Positions 56,237-63,735 of a stretch of 64,000 nt of DNA are shown one piece after another. The notes beneath the pieces are model-generated. The model saw only the letters and a list, made by a program, of their open reading frames with translations. It had not been told where the DNA came from and searched no databases. This stretch comes from Chromohalobacter canadensis (GTDB lineage: Bacteria > Pseudomonadota > Gammaproteobacteria > Pseudomonadales > Halomonadaceae), in contig NZ_JAJQJH010000004.1 of assembly GCF_029544075.1 (NCBI RefSeq), positions 124,001 through 188,000 on the forward strand, read 5' to 3'. Position 1 is the first letter of the stretch. Each line of letters opens with the position of its first letter. Position numbers and translations under genes: made by a program.

Positions 56237-56870
56237 GCGCGTGGTTACCGTGAGTGAGCGCGTGGTCGCCGTGATCATGGCCGCCGGAAGCTCGCGGCGT
56301 TTCGGAGAGCAGGACAAGCGCCGCGCCCTGCTGGCAGGGGGCGAGACGCTACTGAACGCCTCCTTCGCGCGTGCGATCGAGGCCTTCACTCACTGTCGCG
56401 TGGTGCTGCGCGACACCGAGACGCCGGCGCACCTCGGCCTGGCCGAGCACGCGCCCGTGATAGGTGTCGCACACGCCGAGCGCGGGCTGGGCACCAGCCT
56501 GGCCGAGGCCTTCGCGACGCTCGCAGGGGACCCGTCACTCGCCGACGTTCAGGCAGCCGCAATACTGCTCGGCGACATGCCCGCCATTCGCGCCGACACG
56601 CTGCACCGCTTGCAGCACATGGCCGATACCGCACACATAATTCGCCCCCGGCATGCCGGTCTTGCCGGCCACCCGGTGCTGTTCGGACGCGATTTCTGGC
56701 CGGCGCTCACGCGCCTGGACGGGGATAGCGGGGCGCGGCAACTCATCCACCAGCACCCCGAACGCTACCAAGAAATCGAGGTCGATGACCCCGGCATCCT
56801 GCTGGACATCGATACGCCCGCTGACCTGCGACACCTCGCGACGCCAACTGGCGGCGGCGCGAGGCGCTGA
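56226..56870 (+). CDS. MobA/MocA-like molybdopterin nucleotidyltransferase
   Basis: NTP-transferase of 214 residues with the signature VIMAAGSSRRFGEQDKRRAL and the metal-binding AAILLGDMPAIRADTL. MocA-type enzymes attach CMP to molybdopterin to make the cytosine dinucleotide cofactor used by this oxidoreductase family; MobA uses GMP. Context with XdhC and PaoABC favours MocA. The ATG used overlaps xdhC by 11 bases; a GTG at 56250 could be the true start. Confidence 0.85.
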   Translation: MPCKRVVTVSERVVAVIMAAGSSRRFGEQDKRRALLAGGETLLNASFARAIEAFTHCRVVLRDTETPAHLGLAEHAPVIGVAHAERGLGTSLAEAFATLAGDPSLADVQAAAILLGDMPAIRADTLHRLQHMADTAHIIRPRHAGLAGHPVLFGRDFWPALTRLDGDSGARQLIHQHPERYQEIEVDDPGILLDIDTPADLRHLATPTGGGARR

Positions 56871-56886
56871 GATCAGCCGACGCGCC

Positions 56887-59115
56887 TCAGGCGCTTTGCG
56901 CCTGGGGCACGTCGTCCATCAGCTTGTCGAGGGTGATCGGCAGTTCGCGAATGCGCTTGCCGGTGGCATGGTGCACCGCATTGCCGATGGCGGCGGCAAG
57001 CCCGGTGATGCCGATCTCGCCGATACCCCGCGCGCCGTACTCGTTGAACGCCAGGTCCGGATAATCGAGCAGGATGACGTCGATCTCCGGTTGGTCGGCG
57101 TGTACCGGGACCACGTACTCGGCGTAGTCGTTGTTCACAGGGCGGCCGTTGCGCTCGTCGTACTCGGTGGCTTCGAAAAGCCCCATGCCCACGCCCATGA
57201 CGACGGCGCCCTCGACCTGATTACGCGCCGTGGTTTCGTTGATCACCTTGCCTACATCGATGGCACTGACCACGCGCGATACACGCAGGTGCGAGATGCC
57301 CGGGTCCCAACGTACCTCGACGAAATGGGCACCGAAGGAGCGATAGGAGTATTTCGAGTCAGCGGCCTCGGTATGCGCTTCGCCATCGGCGCTGCCGTAA
57401 CGCGCGGCATCGAGGACCTCGGCAAAACTCGCCTGCTTGCCGTCATAACGCAGAGCACCATCGGCCACACTCAGATCGTCCGCGCTGGCCTCGGCGAAAA
57501 TACCGTTGCTGCCGGTGGCGTAGCGCTTCAGCTCGTCGAGGGCATTGCGCGCCGCGCCGGCGATGGCCGGCAGGGTCGTCGCCGTGGCCCAGGAGCCCCC
57601 GGAGATCGGTCCGTCCGGGTAGGAAGAGTCGCCCAGCTTGACGGTGATGCGGTCGACTGGAATACCGGTCACATCGCTCACCGCCTGCGCCACGATAGTG
57701 TAGGTGCCGGTACCGATGTCCTGTGTCGCGCAGGAGGCAAAGGCGGTGCCATCGGCACGCAGCGACACGCGTGCATCGCAGGGTCGCTTCAGCGCTTCCC
57801 AATTGCAGGCCGCCATGCCGTAGCCGACGATCTCACGACCCTCGCGCATGCTGCCGATCTGCGGATTGCGTTCGTGCCACCCGAAGCGCTCGGCGGCTTG
57901 TTTCGTGGCCTCGACGATGTGGTTGCTGGAGAAATCCAGATCCTGGCTTTCGTCACGCTCGGCATAGTTGTCGAGCCGGAACTGCACCGGATCAACGCCC
58001 GCCGCCAGCGCCATCTCGTCGATGGCGGATTCCAGCGCGAACAGGCCCGGCGCCGCACCTGGCGCACGCATCGAGGTCGGCGTGCCGCGATTCACCTGCG
58101 TCGTGGCATGGCTCACCGTCAGATCGGGACAGCTGTAGAGGCTTTTGGTCACGCTGCCGCAGGTTTCCACGTACTGATCGGTGAACGACGTGGTGTTGAT
58201 CGCCTCGTGACGCAGCGACACCAACTTGCCGTTGCCGTCGGTCGCCAGGCGCATGCGCTGGCGGGTTTCGGGACGGTGCCCGGTGGTGGTGAACATCTGT
58301 TGACGTGGCACGACGAGCTGCACCGGGCGGCCCAGTTCACGCGAAACCGCCGCCGTGGCAATCGCATGCGGCCAGGTCCACAACTTGCTACCGAAGCCCG
58401 AGCCGATATACGGCGCATGTACCGTGATGCGCTCGGGCGCAATGGCGAAGATCTTGGACAGCGCATTGCGCTCGACCACGACCCCTTGCGAGGCGTCATA
58501 GATGGTCAGGTTGCCCTGCGCGTCCCAGTACGCCACCGAGGCATGCATCTCCATCGGATTATGGGTTTCCACCGGCGTGTGGTAAGTGACGTCGATGGTC
58601 GTGTCGGCGCTGTCGAAGGCCGAGGCGGCATCGCCACGCGCGTGACCGCCACCCGCCTGCGTGCCGTTGTCCTCGAGGCCCTGGGCAAGGTTGGCGACGG
58701 CCGATTCGGGGGCGTATTCGACCTCGACGTGGCGCGCGGCGGCCCGCGCGTTCTCGAAGCTGTCGGCCACCACCAGCGCCACGAACTGGCCCTCGTAGTA
58801 CACACGCTCGTCCTCGAACGGCAGCCGGGTTTCTTCCACCTTGTTGCCCTGCACGAAGCTCGACGGCGTCCGGTACAGCGACGGGAAATGCCCATGATGG
58901 AAAATATCGATGACGCCCGGCATCCGCTTCGCCTCATCGACCTTGATTCGTGTCACCTTGCCCTTGGCGATGGTACTGAACACGCCATAGCCGTATGCCA
59001 TGTTGGGCGGCAGGTTGTCGGCGGCATAGTTGGCGCGGCCGGCGAGCTTGTCGGGGCCGTCGATGCGCGGCACGCCCGCGCCGATAATGGGTTCTTTCGT
59101 ATCCGTGTCGCTCAT
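56887..59115 (-). CDS. Aldehyde oxidoreductase molybdenum-binding subunit (PaoC/xanthine dehydrogenase family)
   Basis: Large catalytic subunit of 742 residues with the molybdopterin-binding fold of the xanthine oxidase family. It has the N-terminal aldehyde-oxidase a/b hammerhead (IGAGVPRIDGPDKLAGRANYAAD), GSGFGSKLWTWPHA, the RAPGAAPGLFALE segment and the near-C-terminal catalytic glutamate in GARGIGEIGITGL. The single-subunit size and three-gene order match E. coli PaoC (YagR). Probably oxidises aldehydes in the periplasm. Last gene of the paoA-B-C-like operon. Confidence 0.9.
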   Translation of the reverse strand: MSDTDTKEPIIGAGVPRIDGPDKLAGRANYAADNLPPNMAYGYGVFSTIAKGKVTRIKVDEAKRMPGVIDIFHHGHFPSLYRTPSSFVQGNKVEETRLPFEDERVYYEGQFVALVVADSFENARAAARHVEVEYAPESAVANLAQGLEDNGTQAGGGHARGDAASAFDSADTTIDVTYHTPVETHNPMEMHASVAYWDAQGNLTIYDASQGVVVERNALSKIFAIAPERITVHAPYIGSGFGSKLWTWPHAIATAAVSRELGRPVQLVVPRQQMFTTTGHRPETRQRMRLATDGNGKLVSLRHEAINTTSFTDQYVETCGSVTKSLYSCPDLTVSHATTQVNRGTPTSMRAPGAAPGLFALESAIDEMALAAGVDPVQFRLDNYAERDESQDLDFSSNHIVEATKQAAERFGWHERNPQIGSMREGREIVGYGMAACNWEALKRPCDARVSLRADGTAFASCATQDIGTGTYTIVAQAVSDVTGIPVDRITVKLGDSSYPDGPISGGSWATATTLPAIAGAARNALDELKRYATGSNGIFAEASADDLSVADGALRYDGKQASFAEVLDAARYGSADGEAHTEAADSKYSYRSFGAHFVEVRWDPGISHLRVSRVVSAIDVGKVINETTARNQVEGAVVMGVGMGLFEATEYDERNGRPVNNDYAEYVVPVHADQPEIDVILLDYPDLAFNEYGARGIGEIGITGLAAAIGNAVHHATGKRIRELPITLDKLMDDVPQAQSA

Positions 59116-59138
59116 GTTCCATTCTCCTCGCGGGCGAT

Positions 59139-60125
59139 TCAGGCAGCGGTCAGATCGGTGAGATTACGCACGATGGCCTGCTGGCCGAGCGGAATCTTGT
59201 AACCGTTCTGGGAATAGGCCGTGGCATTCTCGAAGGCCAGCTTGGCAGCATCCGTAAAGAGCGCTTCGCTGGCGGTCTTGCCCTTGAGCGCCGCTTCCAC
59301 TTCCGGCGCCCGCCACGGCTTGGTGCCGACACCGCCCATAGCCACCCGGGCATCCGTAATGGTGTTGCCGTCCATACGCACGATCACCGCGCTGGACGCG
59401 AGGGCGAACTGATACGACTGGCGATCACGCAGCTTGAGGTAGGCAGACCGGCCGCCGTCGATCGGTGCGTCGAGTACGACATGGGTGATCAACTCGCCCG
59501 GCTCGAGCGCATGCTCGCGGGCCGGCGTGTCACCGGGTAGCAAGTGGAAATCGCCGAAGTCGATCTCGCGCGTGCCTTCCGGCCCCTGAACCTCGACCGT
59601 GGCGCCGATCGCCGCCATTGCCACGCACATGTCCGAGGGATGCGTCGCGATGCAATTGTCGCTGGTGCCGAGCACGGCGTGGACGGTGCGATTGACACCC
59701 TCGATAGCGGCACAACCGCTACCGGGTTCGCGCTTGTTGCAGGCGGAGACGCCATCGCGGAAATAGGGGCAGCGTACCCGCTGCATGATATTGCCGCCGG
59801 TGGTGGCCTTGTTGCGCAGTTGTGTCGAGGCGCCCGCCAGCAGGGCCTGGGACAGCACGGCATAATCCTCGACCACGCGTTCGTCCCGCGCCAGCGCGGT
59901 ATTGGTCACCATCGCGCCGATGCGCAACCGACCGTCGTCGAGGCGCTCGATGGTATCGAGATCGACGCCGTTGATGTCGATCACCTTCTGCGGCTGCATC
60001 ACGTCGAGCTTGACCAGGTCCAGCAGCGTGGTGCCGCCTGCCAGAAAGGCGGCATCGCGATCGCTGCCATGCGCCGCGACTGCTTGTTGCGGGCTTTCGG
60101 CGCGGGCGTAATCGAAATGTCTCAT
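59139..60125 (-). CDS. Aldehyde oxidoreductase FAD-binding subunit (PaoB type)
   Basis: FAD-containing subunit of 328 residues with the CoxM-like fold (FLAGGTTLLDLVKLDV, ATTGGNIMQRVRCPYF). A cysteine-rich insertion (CPYFRDGVSACNKREPGSGC) supplies ligands for an extra 4Fe-4S cluster, as in E. coli PaoB. The start at 60125 overlaps the stop of the 2Fe-2S subunit gene by ATGA; upstream in-frame residues belong to that gene's other frame. Confidence 0.9.
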   Translation of the reverse strand: MRHFDYARAESPQQAVAAHGSDRDAAFLAGGTTLLDLVKLDVMQPQKVIDINGVDLDTIERLDDGRLRIGAMVTNTALARDERVVEDYAVLSQALLAGASTQLRNKATTGGNIMQRVRCPYFRDGVSACNKREPGSGCAAIEGVNRTVHAVLGTSDNCIATHPSDMCVAMAAIGATVEVQGPEGTREIDFGDFHLLPGDTPAREHALEPGELITHVVLDAPIDGGRSAYLKLRDRQSYQFALASSAVIVRMDGNTITDARVAMGGVGTKPWRAPEVEAALKGKTASEALFTDAAKLAFENATAYSQNGYKIPLGQQAIVRNLTDLTAA

Positions 60126-60805
60126 GCCTTGCCTCCCTTCACGGCGCTCCGGGCGGACTGAATCGCCGCGACGATGTTCTTGTAGGCGCCGCAACGGCAG
60201 ATATTGCCGCTCATCGCCTCGCGCACGTCGGCATCGCGGGTACCGATGTCGTCATCCTGCAGGACTGCCAGCGCGCTCATCATCTGACCCGCCGTACAGT
60301 AACCGCACTGATAGGCGTCATGCTTGAGAAACGCCTGCTGCAACGGATGCTGCTGGCCGTCCTTTTCGAGACCTTCGACGGTCGTGATTTCGTCGCCGTC
60401 GTGGGTCACGGCGAGGCTCAAGCAGGAATTGATGGACGTGCCGTTGACCAGGATCGTGCAGGCGCCGCACTGGCCGTGGTCGCAGCCCTTCTTGGTGCCG
60501 GTCAATTGCAGACCGTGACGCAGCGCATCGAGCAGGATGACGTTGGGTGCCACGTCCAGCTGCTGGCGCTGGCCGTTGACGACCAACGTGATACGTTGCT
60601 TGCCCTCGGCGGGGGGCGCGTCAGTCTGCGTATCGGGATCGTCCGGCGAGCCGGCGTAGCTCACCGACGACAACGCCGGCGCCGCAGCCACCGCCAACCC
60701 GGAAGCGCCCGCAGTCTTCAGGAAGTGGCGCCGCGACGGCGATGCCGGTTGTCGCGTGGGATCATAATACGAGACCTCGGCCTCGAGACGTTCGCGGTCA
60801 TCCAT
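60122..60805 (-). CDS. Aldehyde oxidoreductase 2Fe-2S subunit with Tat signal (PaoA type)
   Basis: Electron-transfer subunit of 227 residues. A twin-arginine signal SRRHFLKTAGASGLAVAAAPA (about 24-44) shows export of the folded complex to the periplasm. Next is a plant-type ferredoxin domain with KGCDHGQCGACTIL and the second [2Fe-2S] domain with QCGYCTAGQ and GNICRCGAY. First gene of the minus-strand operon. Confidence 0.92.
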   Translation of the reverse strand: MDDRERLEAEVSYYDPTRQPASPSRRHFLKTAGASGLAVAAAPALSSVSYAGSPDDPDTQTDAPPAEGKQRITLVVNGQRQQLDVAPNVILLDALRHGLQLTGTKKGCDHGQCGACTILVNGTSINSCLSLAVTHDGDEITTVEGLEKDGQQHPLQQAFLKHDAYQCGYCTAGQMMSALAVLQDDDIGTRDADVREAMSGNICRCGAYKNIVAAIQSARSAVKGGKA

Positions 60806-61050
60806 GTCGTATCCTCACCATTCGCCAGCCAGGGGCTGGGGGCCGTCTTCGGCGAGCGATTACCGGGCATCGGTGCACGCCCACCGACGTAAAATAGCTG
60901 CGGGCCGAAAACCGTGTCAGGCGGTTCGGCCAACCTTAACGTTAGGAGAAGCGTCGGATAGCCGCAAAGCTAGGGCGCTAACTTCAGAGAAACGGAGCAT
61001 GATGCCAGAGGATCAGGCATGAAATACCGAGCACATGGGGCGGGAACGCA
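60806..61050. other. Chromosomal intergenic stretch between the pao genes and the tRNA remnant
   Basis: No coding sequence is supported here. It holds the presumed pao promoter region. A palindrome TAACGTTA (60937-60944) inside CCTTAACGTTAGG could be an operator. A hairpin-forming GCCGAAAACCG / CGGTTCGGC pair lies near 60904-60930. No regulator gene sits beside it. Together with the terminator, the att site and the AT-rich stretch to 61311 it makes up the roughly 500-base gene-free gap. Confidence 0.35.
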
Positions 61051-61084
61051 AGACCGCCGCCCGTACACATCGTGGCGGCGGTCT
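61051..61084 (-). terminator. Terminator hairpin downstream of the tRNA-Thr 3' end
   Basis: A perfect 11-bp inverted repeat (AGACCGCCGCC / GGCGGCGGTCT) with a 12-base loop begins 13 bases after the CCA end of the tRNA remnant, reading the minus strand. The stem ends in TCT followed by TGCGTT. It is the natural terminator of the chromosomal tRNA-Thr gene and shows that sequence to the left is host chromosome. Confidence 0.6.
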
Positions 61085-61097
61085 GCAGGTAGCTGGT

Positions 61098-61147
61098 TGG
61101 TGCCGGTGAGTGGACTCGAACCACCGACCTACGCATTACGAGTGCAT
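61098..61147 (-). tRNA. 3' half of a tRNA-Thr(CGU) gene: attachment-site remnant
   Basis: On the minus strand the sequence folds as anticodon arm (ATGCA-CTCGTAA-TGCGT, anticodon CGT), variable loop AGGTC, T arm (GGTGG-TTCGAGT-CCACT), 3' acceptor strand CACCGGC, discriminator A and encoded CCA. Upstream of the anticodon stem there is no D arm or 5' acceptor strand; the sequence turns AT-rich. So this is not a functional tRNA but the 3' half left as an attachment site after integration at the tRNA. The intact gene should lie at the other end of the element, to the right beyond the window. Confidence 0.85.
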
Positions 61148-61311
61148 TAACTCCATCTTTCAGAAGAAAACGCAAAAAACAATAATCACCATTAGTATCA
61201 ATAAAAACAAATACTTAATATTGAATTAACGTTTTCTGCTTGTTGCCAGTGTTAGCCCGTTTTATCCTGCCCATGGAACCTATTTGGAACCTAGAAACTG
61301 AGGCCAAGGGT
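61148..61311. other. AT-rich element end between att site and integrase
   Basis: A sharply AT-rich stretch with several A-runs, unlike the host genome, lies between the tRNA half and the integrase start. It probably holds integrase/IHF arm-binding sites and the int promoter. TTAATATTGAATTAA near 61216-61230 is a local palindrome-like sequence. No gene is present. Confidence 0.5.
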
Positions 61312-62721
61312 ATGACCACAAAGACAGAACGGCTTACGACACGGTCGCTGGAACGTCTCGCCAAGGAGCTGCCCGAAGGTGACGAGGTGTGGGATAGCGA
61401 TGCAGCCGGCTACCACGTCCGAGCCGGAAAGCGCGGCCTATCGCTGCGAGTGTCCTACTACAACCTATCCGGCAAGCGCCGCGTGCTGACCCTTGGCCGC
61501 TATGGAGTCGGCAACATGACGGCCGCCAAAGCCCGCAAGGATGTTGGCGAAGTGCTGGATATCGTGGCACAAGGCGGCGACCCGCGTGCCGTTCTGGAAG
61601 AAACCAAGGCCGAAGAGAAGCGCCAGCAGCAGCAGACGCTTGGTGCCTACCTGGCTGGCCCCTATACCGCCTACCAGAATCGGAAGAAGGACGGTGTCGC
61701 CAATCTTCGGCGCATCGAGAAAGACTTTGCCGACTGGCTCGACAAGCCCATGGGCAGCCTGAGCCGCGCCGATGTCGAGCGATGGCAGGCCGAGCAAGAG
61801 ATTCCCAAAGCACCAAAGACTAAGGGAGAGCCACCAGTCAAGCCCCGCGCCTTTGGCACGCTGAAGCGCTCCTATGACGCTCTGTGCGGCCTGCTGGCGC
61901 ATGCGGCCGAGCGCAAGGTTATACCGGTCCACCCGCTGAAAGGCGTCAAGCTGCAACGGCCGGCCATGAGCGAAGAGGATCTGGCAGAGCAGGGGGCACA
62001 GCGCCGTCATCTAGAAGCCGAGGAAGTGAAGGCACTATTTGCGGGCCTAGAGGCGTACCAAGAGGCCAAGCGCGCCCAGCGCCGAAATAGCCGCGCCCAT
62101 GGGAAGACGTATCTTCCCGACCTGGATGGCGTCGCCTACGTGGATCACGTCGCGCCCTGGATTCTGACCATGTACTACACCGGCTTCCGACCGGGCGACC
62201 TGTTCGGCCTGCGCTGGGACCACGTGAACCTGGCCTTCCGCACCGTGCGCAAAACGATAGAGAAGACCGCTCACCACCGGTCCGAGCCCCAGACTTTCCC
62301 GCTGTCCACTGAGGCCGTGGACGTGCTCAAGACCTGGCACCAGCAGCAGGGTGAGCCGAAGACCGGCCTGGTCTTTCCGTCTGGCAAGCATGGCGAGCGT
62401 ATGAGCGCGACCGCGATGCAAAAGCCTTGGGCCGCTGTTCGTCAGCTCGCCGGCCTGCCTCAAGATCTGCACCTGTACAGCCTGCGGCACAACTTCGCCA
62501 GCCAATTGGTGATGGCTGGCGCCGATCTACTGACCGTTTCCAAGCTGATGGCACATTCAGATATTCAGACGACGATCACCCACTACGCTCACCTGCGCCC
62601 CGATCACACTCGCGACGTGGTTGAAGCATTCGCCAAGGCAGTGCCCAGGGCGCCGGCCGAGGCGGCGGATAGAAGCGATGAGGATGCTGGTGGCCCCTTC
62701 AAGGTGGTAGCCGATGCTTGA
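61312..62721 (+). CDS. int: Tyrosine-type site-specific integrase
   Basis: Recombinase of 469 residues that integrates the element at the tRNA-Thr gene. The N-terminal arm-binding DUF4102-like domain (about 1-95) has VRAGKRGLSLRVSYYNLSGKRR. A core-binding SAM-like domain (about 105-205) precedes the catalytic domain. In the catalytic domain, arginine I is in YYTGFRPGDLFGLRW, the LYSLRHNF box has Tyr at the usual first-His position, a His is in LMAHSDIQTT, and the nucleophile Tyr is in ITHYAHL. The ATG at 61312 follows CAAGGGT. An upstream TTG at 61240 is in frame but has no ribosome-binding site. P4/CP4-57-like integrase family. Confidence 0.93.
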   Translation: MTTKTERLTTRSLERLAKELPEGDEVWDSDAAGYHVRAGKRGLSLRVSYYNLSGKRRVLTLGRYGVGNMTAAKARKDVGEVLDIVAQGGDPRAVLEETKAEEKRQQQQTLGAYLAGPYTAYQNRKKDGVANLRRIEKDFADWLDKPMGSLSRADVERWQAEQEIPKAPKTKGEPPVKPRAFGTLKRSYDALCGLLAHAAERKVIPVHPLKGVKLQRPAMSEEDLAEQGAQRRHLEAEEVKALFAGLEAYQEAKRAQRRNSRAHGKTYLPDLDGVAYVDHVAPWILTMYYTGFRPGDLFGLRWDHVNLAFRTVRKTIEKTAHHRSEPQTFPLSTEAVDVLKTWHQQQGEPKTGLVFPSGKHGERMSATAMQKPWAAVRQLAGLPQDLHLYSLRHNFASQLVMAGADLLTVSKLMAHSDIQTTITHYAHLRPDHTRDVVEAFAKAVPRAPAEAADRSDEDAGGPFKVVADA

Positions 62722-62745
62722 TGCGAGACATCGTGGCCACTCGCC

Positions 62746-62826
62746 TGCGGATTTTGCGGGTTTGCGGATAAACCCGCCAGCACCGGCCAAGCTCGTTGCG
62801 GATAACGTGCGGACAACTGCGGATAA
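62746..62826 (+). repeat. Iterated TGCGGATAA direct repeats
   Basis: The 9-mer TGCGGATAA occurs three times exactly (62763, 62797, 62818), once as TGCGGACAA (62808) and once as TGCGGATTT (62746), all in the same orientation within 81 bases. Spacing is 17, 34, 11 and 10 bases. The reverse complement TTATCCGCA differs from the DnaA box TTATCCACA by one base. They lie between int and the next gene, so they may be a regulator's or replication initiator's binding array. The role is inferred. Confidence 0.7.
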
Positions 62827-62909
62827 GCGACCGGCCACTCCGTGGCAACCGCTCACCATCCGGCCCAAGAGGCCGGCTCATACCCAGCGCCAGCAATAGG
62901 AGACGCCCC

Positions 62910-63671
62910 ATGGATGACGAGCTGTGGGCCATAACAGCCGACCTAGATAGTGTTCTTTACCGACTGGCCAATCACATGAGCAGCGACAAGCTGAAGACCC
63001 AGGATGTTGAACCCCAGTGCTCAAACCGCGTAGATGCTGCCCGCGTTGTTATGTGCAGCGTGACACTTGATGAAGCGCGTGGCCCCGTTTACCCGAAATT
63101 CAATATTGAACGCGCAATTCATATTTCTCGTCTAGCAAAAGAAGGCATATTGTCTCGTTTCCACTTTGAGGAGAAGGGAACCCCTTACCATTTTCGCGAC
63201 GATAAGGCTGTGCTCGACCAAAACGAGGATTCGAAGTTAAGCGAGCGAACCGATGCAGAGCATGAAAACGCAGAGCTAGCTGACCTGTTGACAGCCATGC
63301 GGGCGTTGGTCAACTGGCGAATAACCGGATGGCCGTTAGAAGATGAGCACATGGAGTCACTTATATGCGCAGTGGAATCATGGGCTAATAGGGAGGGAGT
63401 ATATATCGGAGAGGCCGAGGGGCTACCCCTAACACCAAAGCGACAGATTGACCGTCGCAGATGGCTGCGTGAGCGAGCCGCATGGTCCGCTTACTCAATG
63501 CATATGGACGACCCAAAAGCCAACCCTGTAGATGAAAACTTATTTGAACAAGCAGGCGAGCGCTTTAGCATGTCAGCGTCAGTTGTAAAGCGTGCCTACT
63601 ACTCAGACCGTATCAGACAATTGAGGGAGGAGGTTTGGCCACGCTATTGGTCAGAAACCGGCGAAAACTGA
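62910..63671 (+). CDS. Unrecognised element-encoded protein
   Basis: A 253-residue soluble protein with no family I recognise. It is charged and has Trp-rich helices (WRITGWPLEDEHMESLICAVESWANREG). A C-terminal stretch (SMSASVVKRAYYSDRIRQLREEVWPRYW) has a helix-turn-helix flavour (VKRAYYSDRI). An AATAGGAGA ribosome-binding site makes the start at 62910 clear. Its base composition is visibly more AT-rich than the chromosome, as expected for acquired DNA. It lies between int and a helix-turn-helix gene, a position where integrative elements often keep replication or regulatory genes. Confidence 0.8.
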   Translation: MDDELWAITADLDSVLYRLANHMSSDKLKTQDVEPQCSNRVDAARVVMCSVTLDEARGPVYPKFNIERAIHISRLAKEGILSRFHFEEKGTPYHFRDDKAVLDQNEDSKLSERTDAEHENAELADLLTAMRALVNWRITGWPLEDEHMESLICAVESWANREGVYIGEAEGLPLTPKRQIDRRRWLRERAAWSAYSMHMDDPKANPVDENLFEQAGERFSMSASVVKRAYYSDRIRQLREEVWPRYWSETGEN

Positions 63672-63703
63672 CCATTACGCCGCCTGCCTGATCCGTAACC
63701 CTT

Positions 63704-63734
63704 GAAGCGTCAACCATCAACATGGAGACGCTTC
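63704..63734. promoter_or_regulatory. Perfect inverted repeat overlapping a ribosome-binding site
   Basis: GAAGCGTC (63704-63711) and GACGCTTC (63727-63734) form a perfect 8-bp inverted repeat with a 15-base loop, ending one base before the ATG at 63736. A GGAG overlaps the loop/right-arm boundary (63724-63727). It could be an operator for the adjacent DNA-binding protein or an RNA hairpin controlling its translation. Confidence 0.55.
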
Positions 63735-63735
63735 G

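Noticed and set aside
56653-59202. An 849-codon plus-strand open frame opposite the PaoC-like gene
   Set aside because: Composition-driven shadow of the minus-strand molybdenum subunit; overlaps the MocA-like gene and shows no recognisable domain.
61098-61175. A complete functional tRNA-Thr gene
   Set aside because: Only the anticodon arm, variable loop, T arm and 3' acceptor strand are present; no D arm or complementary 5' acceptor strand lies upstream.
61240-61311. Upstream TTG start for the integrase adding 24 residues
   Set aside because: No ribosome-binding site precedes it, while CAAGGGT lies before the ATG at 61312 and the family N-terminus begins there.
62714-62899. A 61-codon open frame overlapping the integrase stop
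   Set aside because: It is made largely of the TGCGGATAA repeats read in frame, has no ribosome-binding site and no recognisable product.
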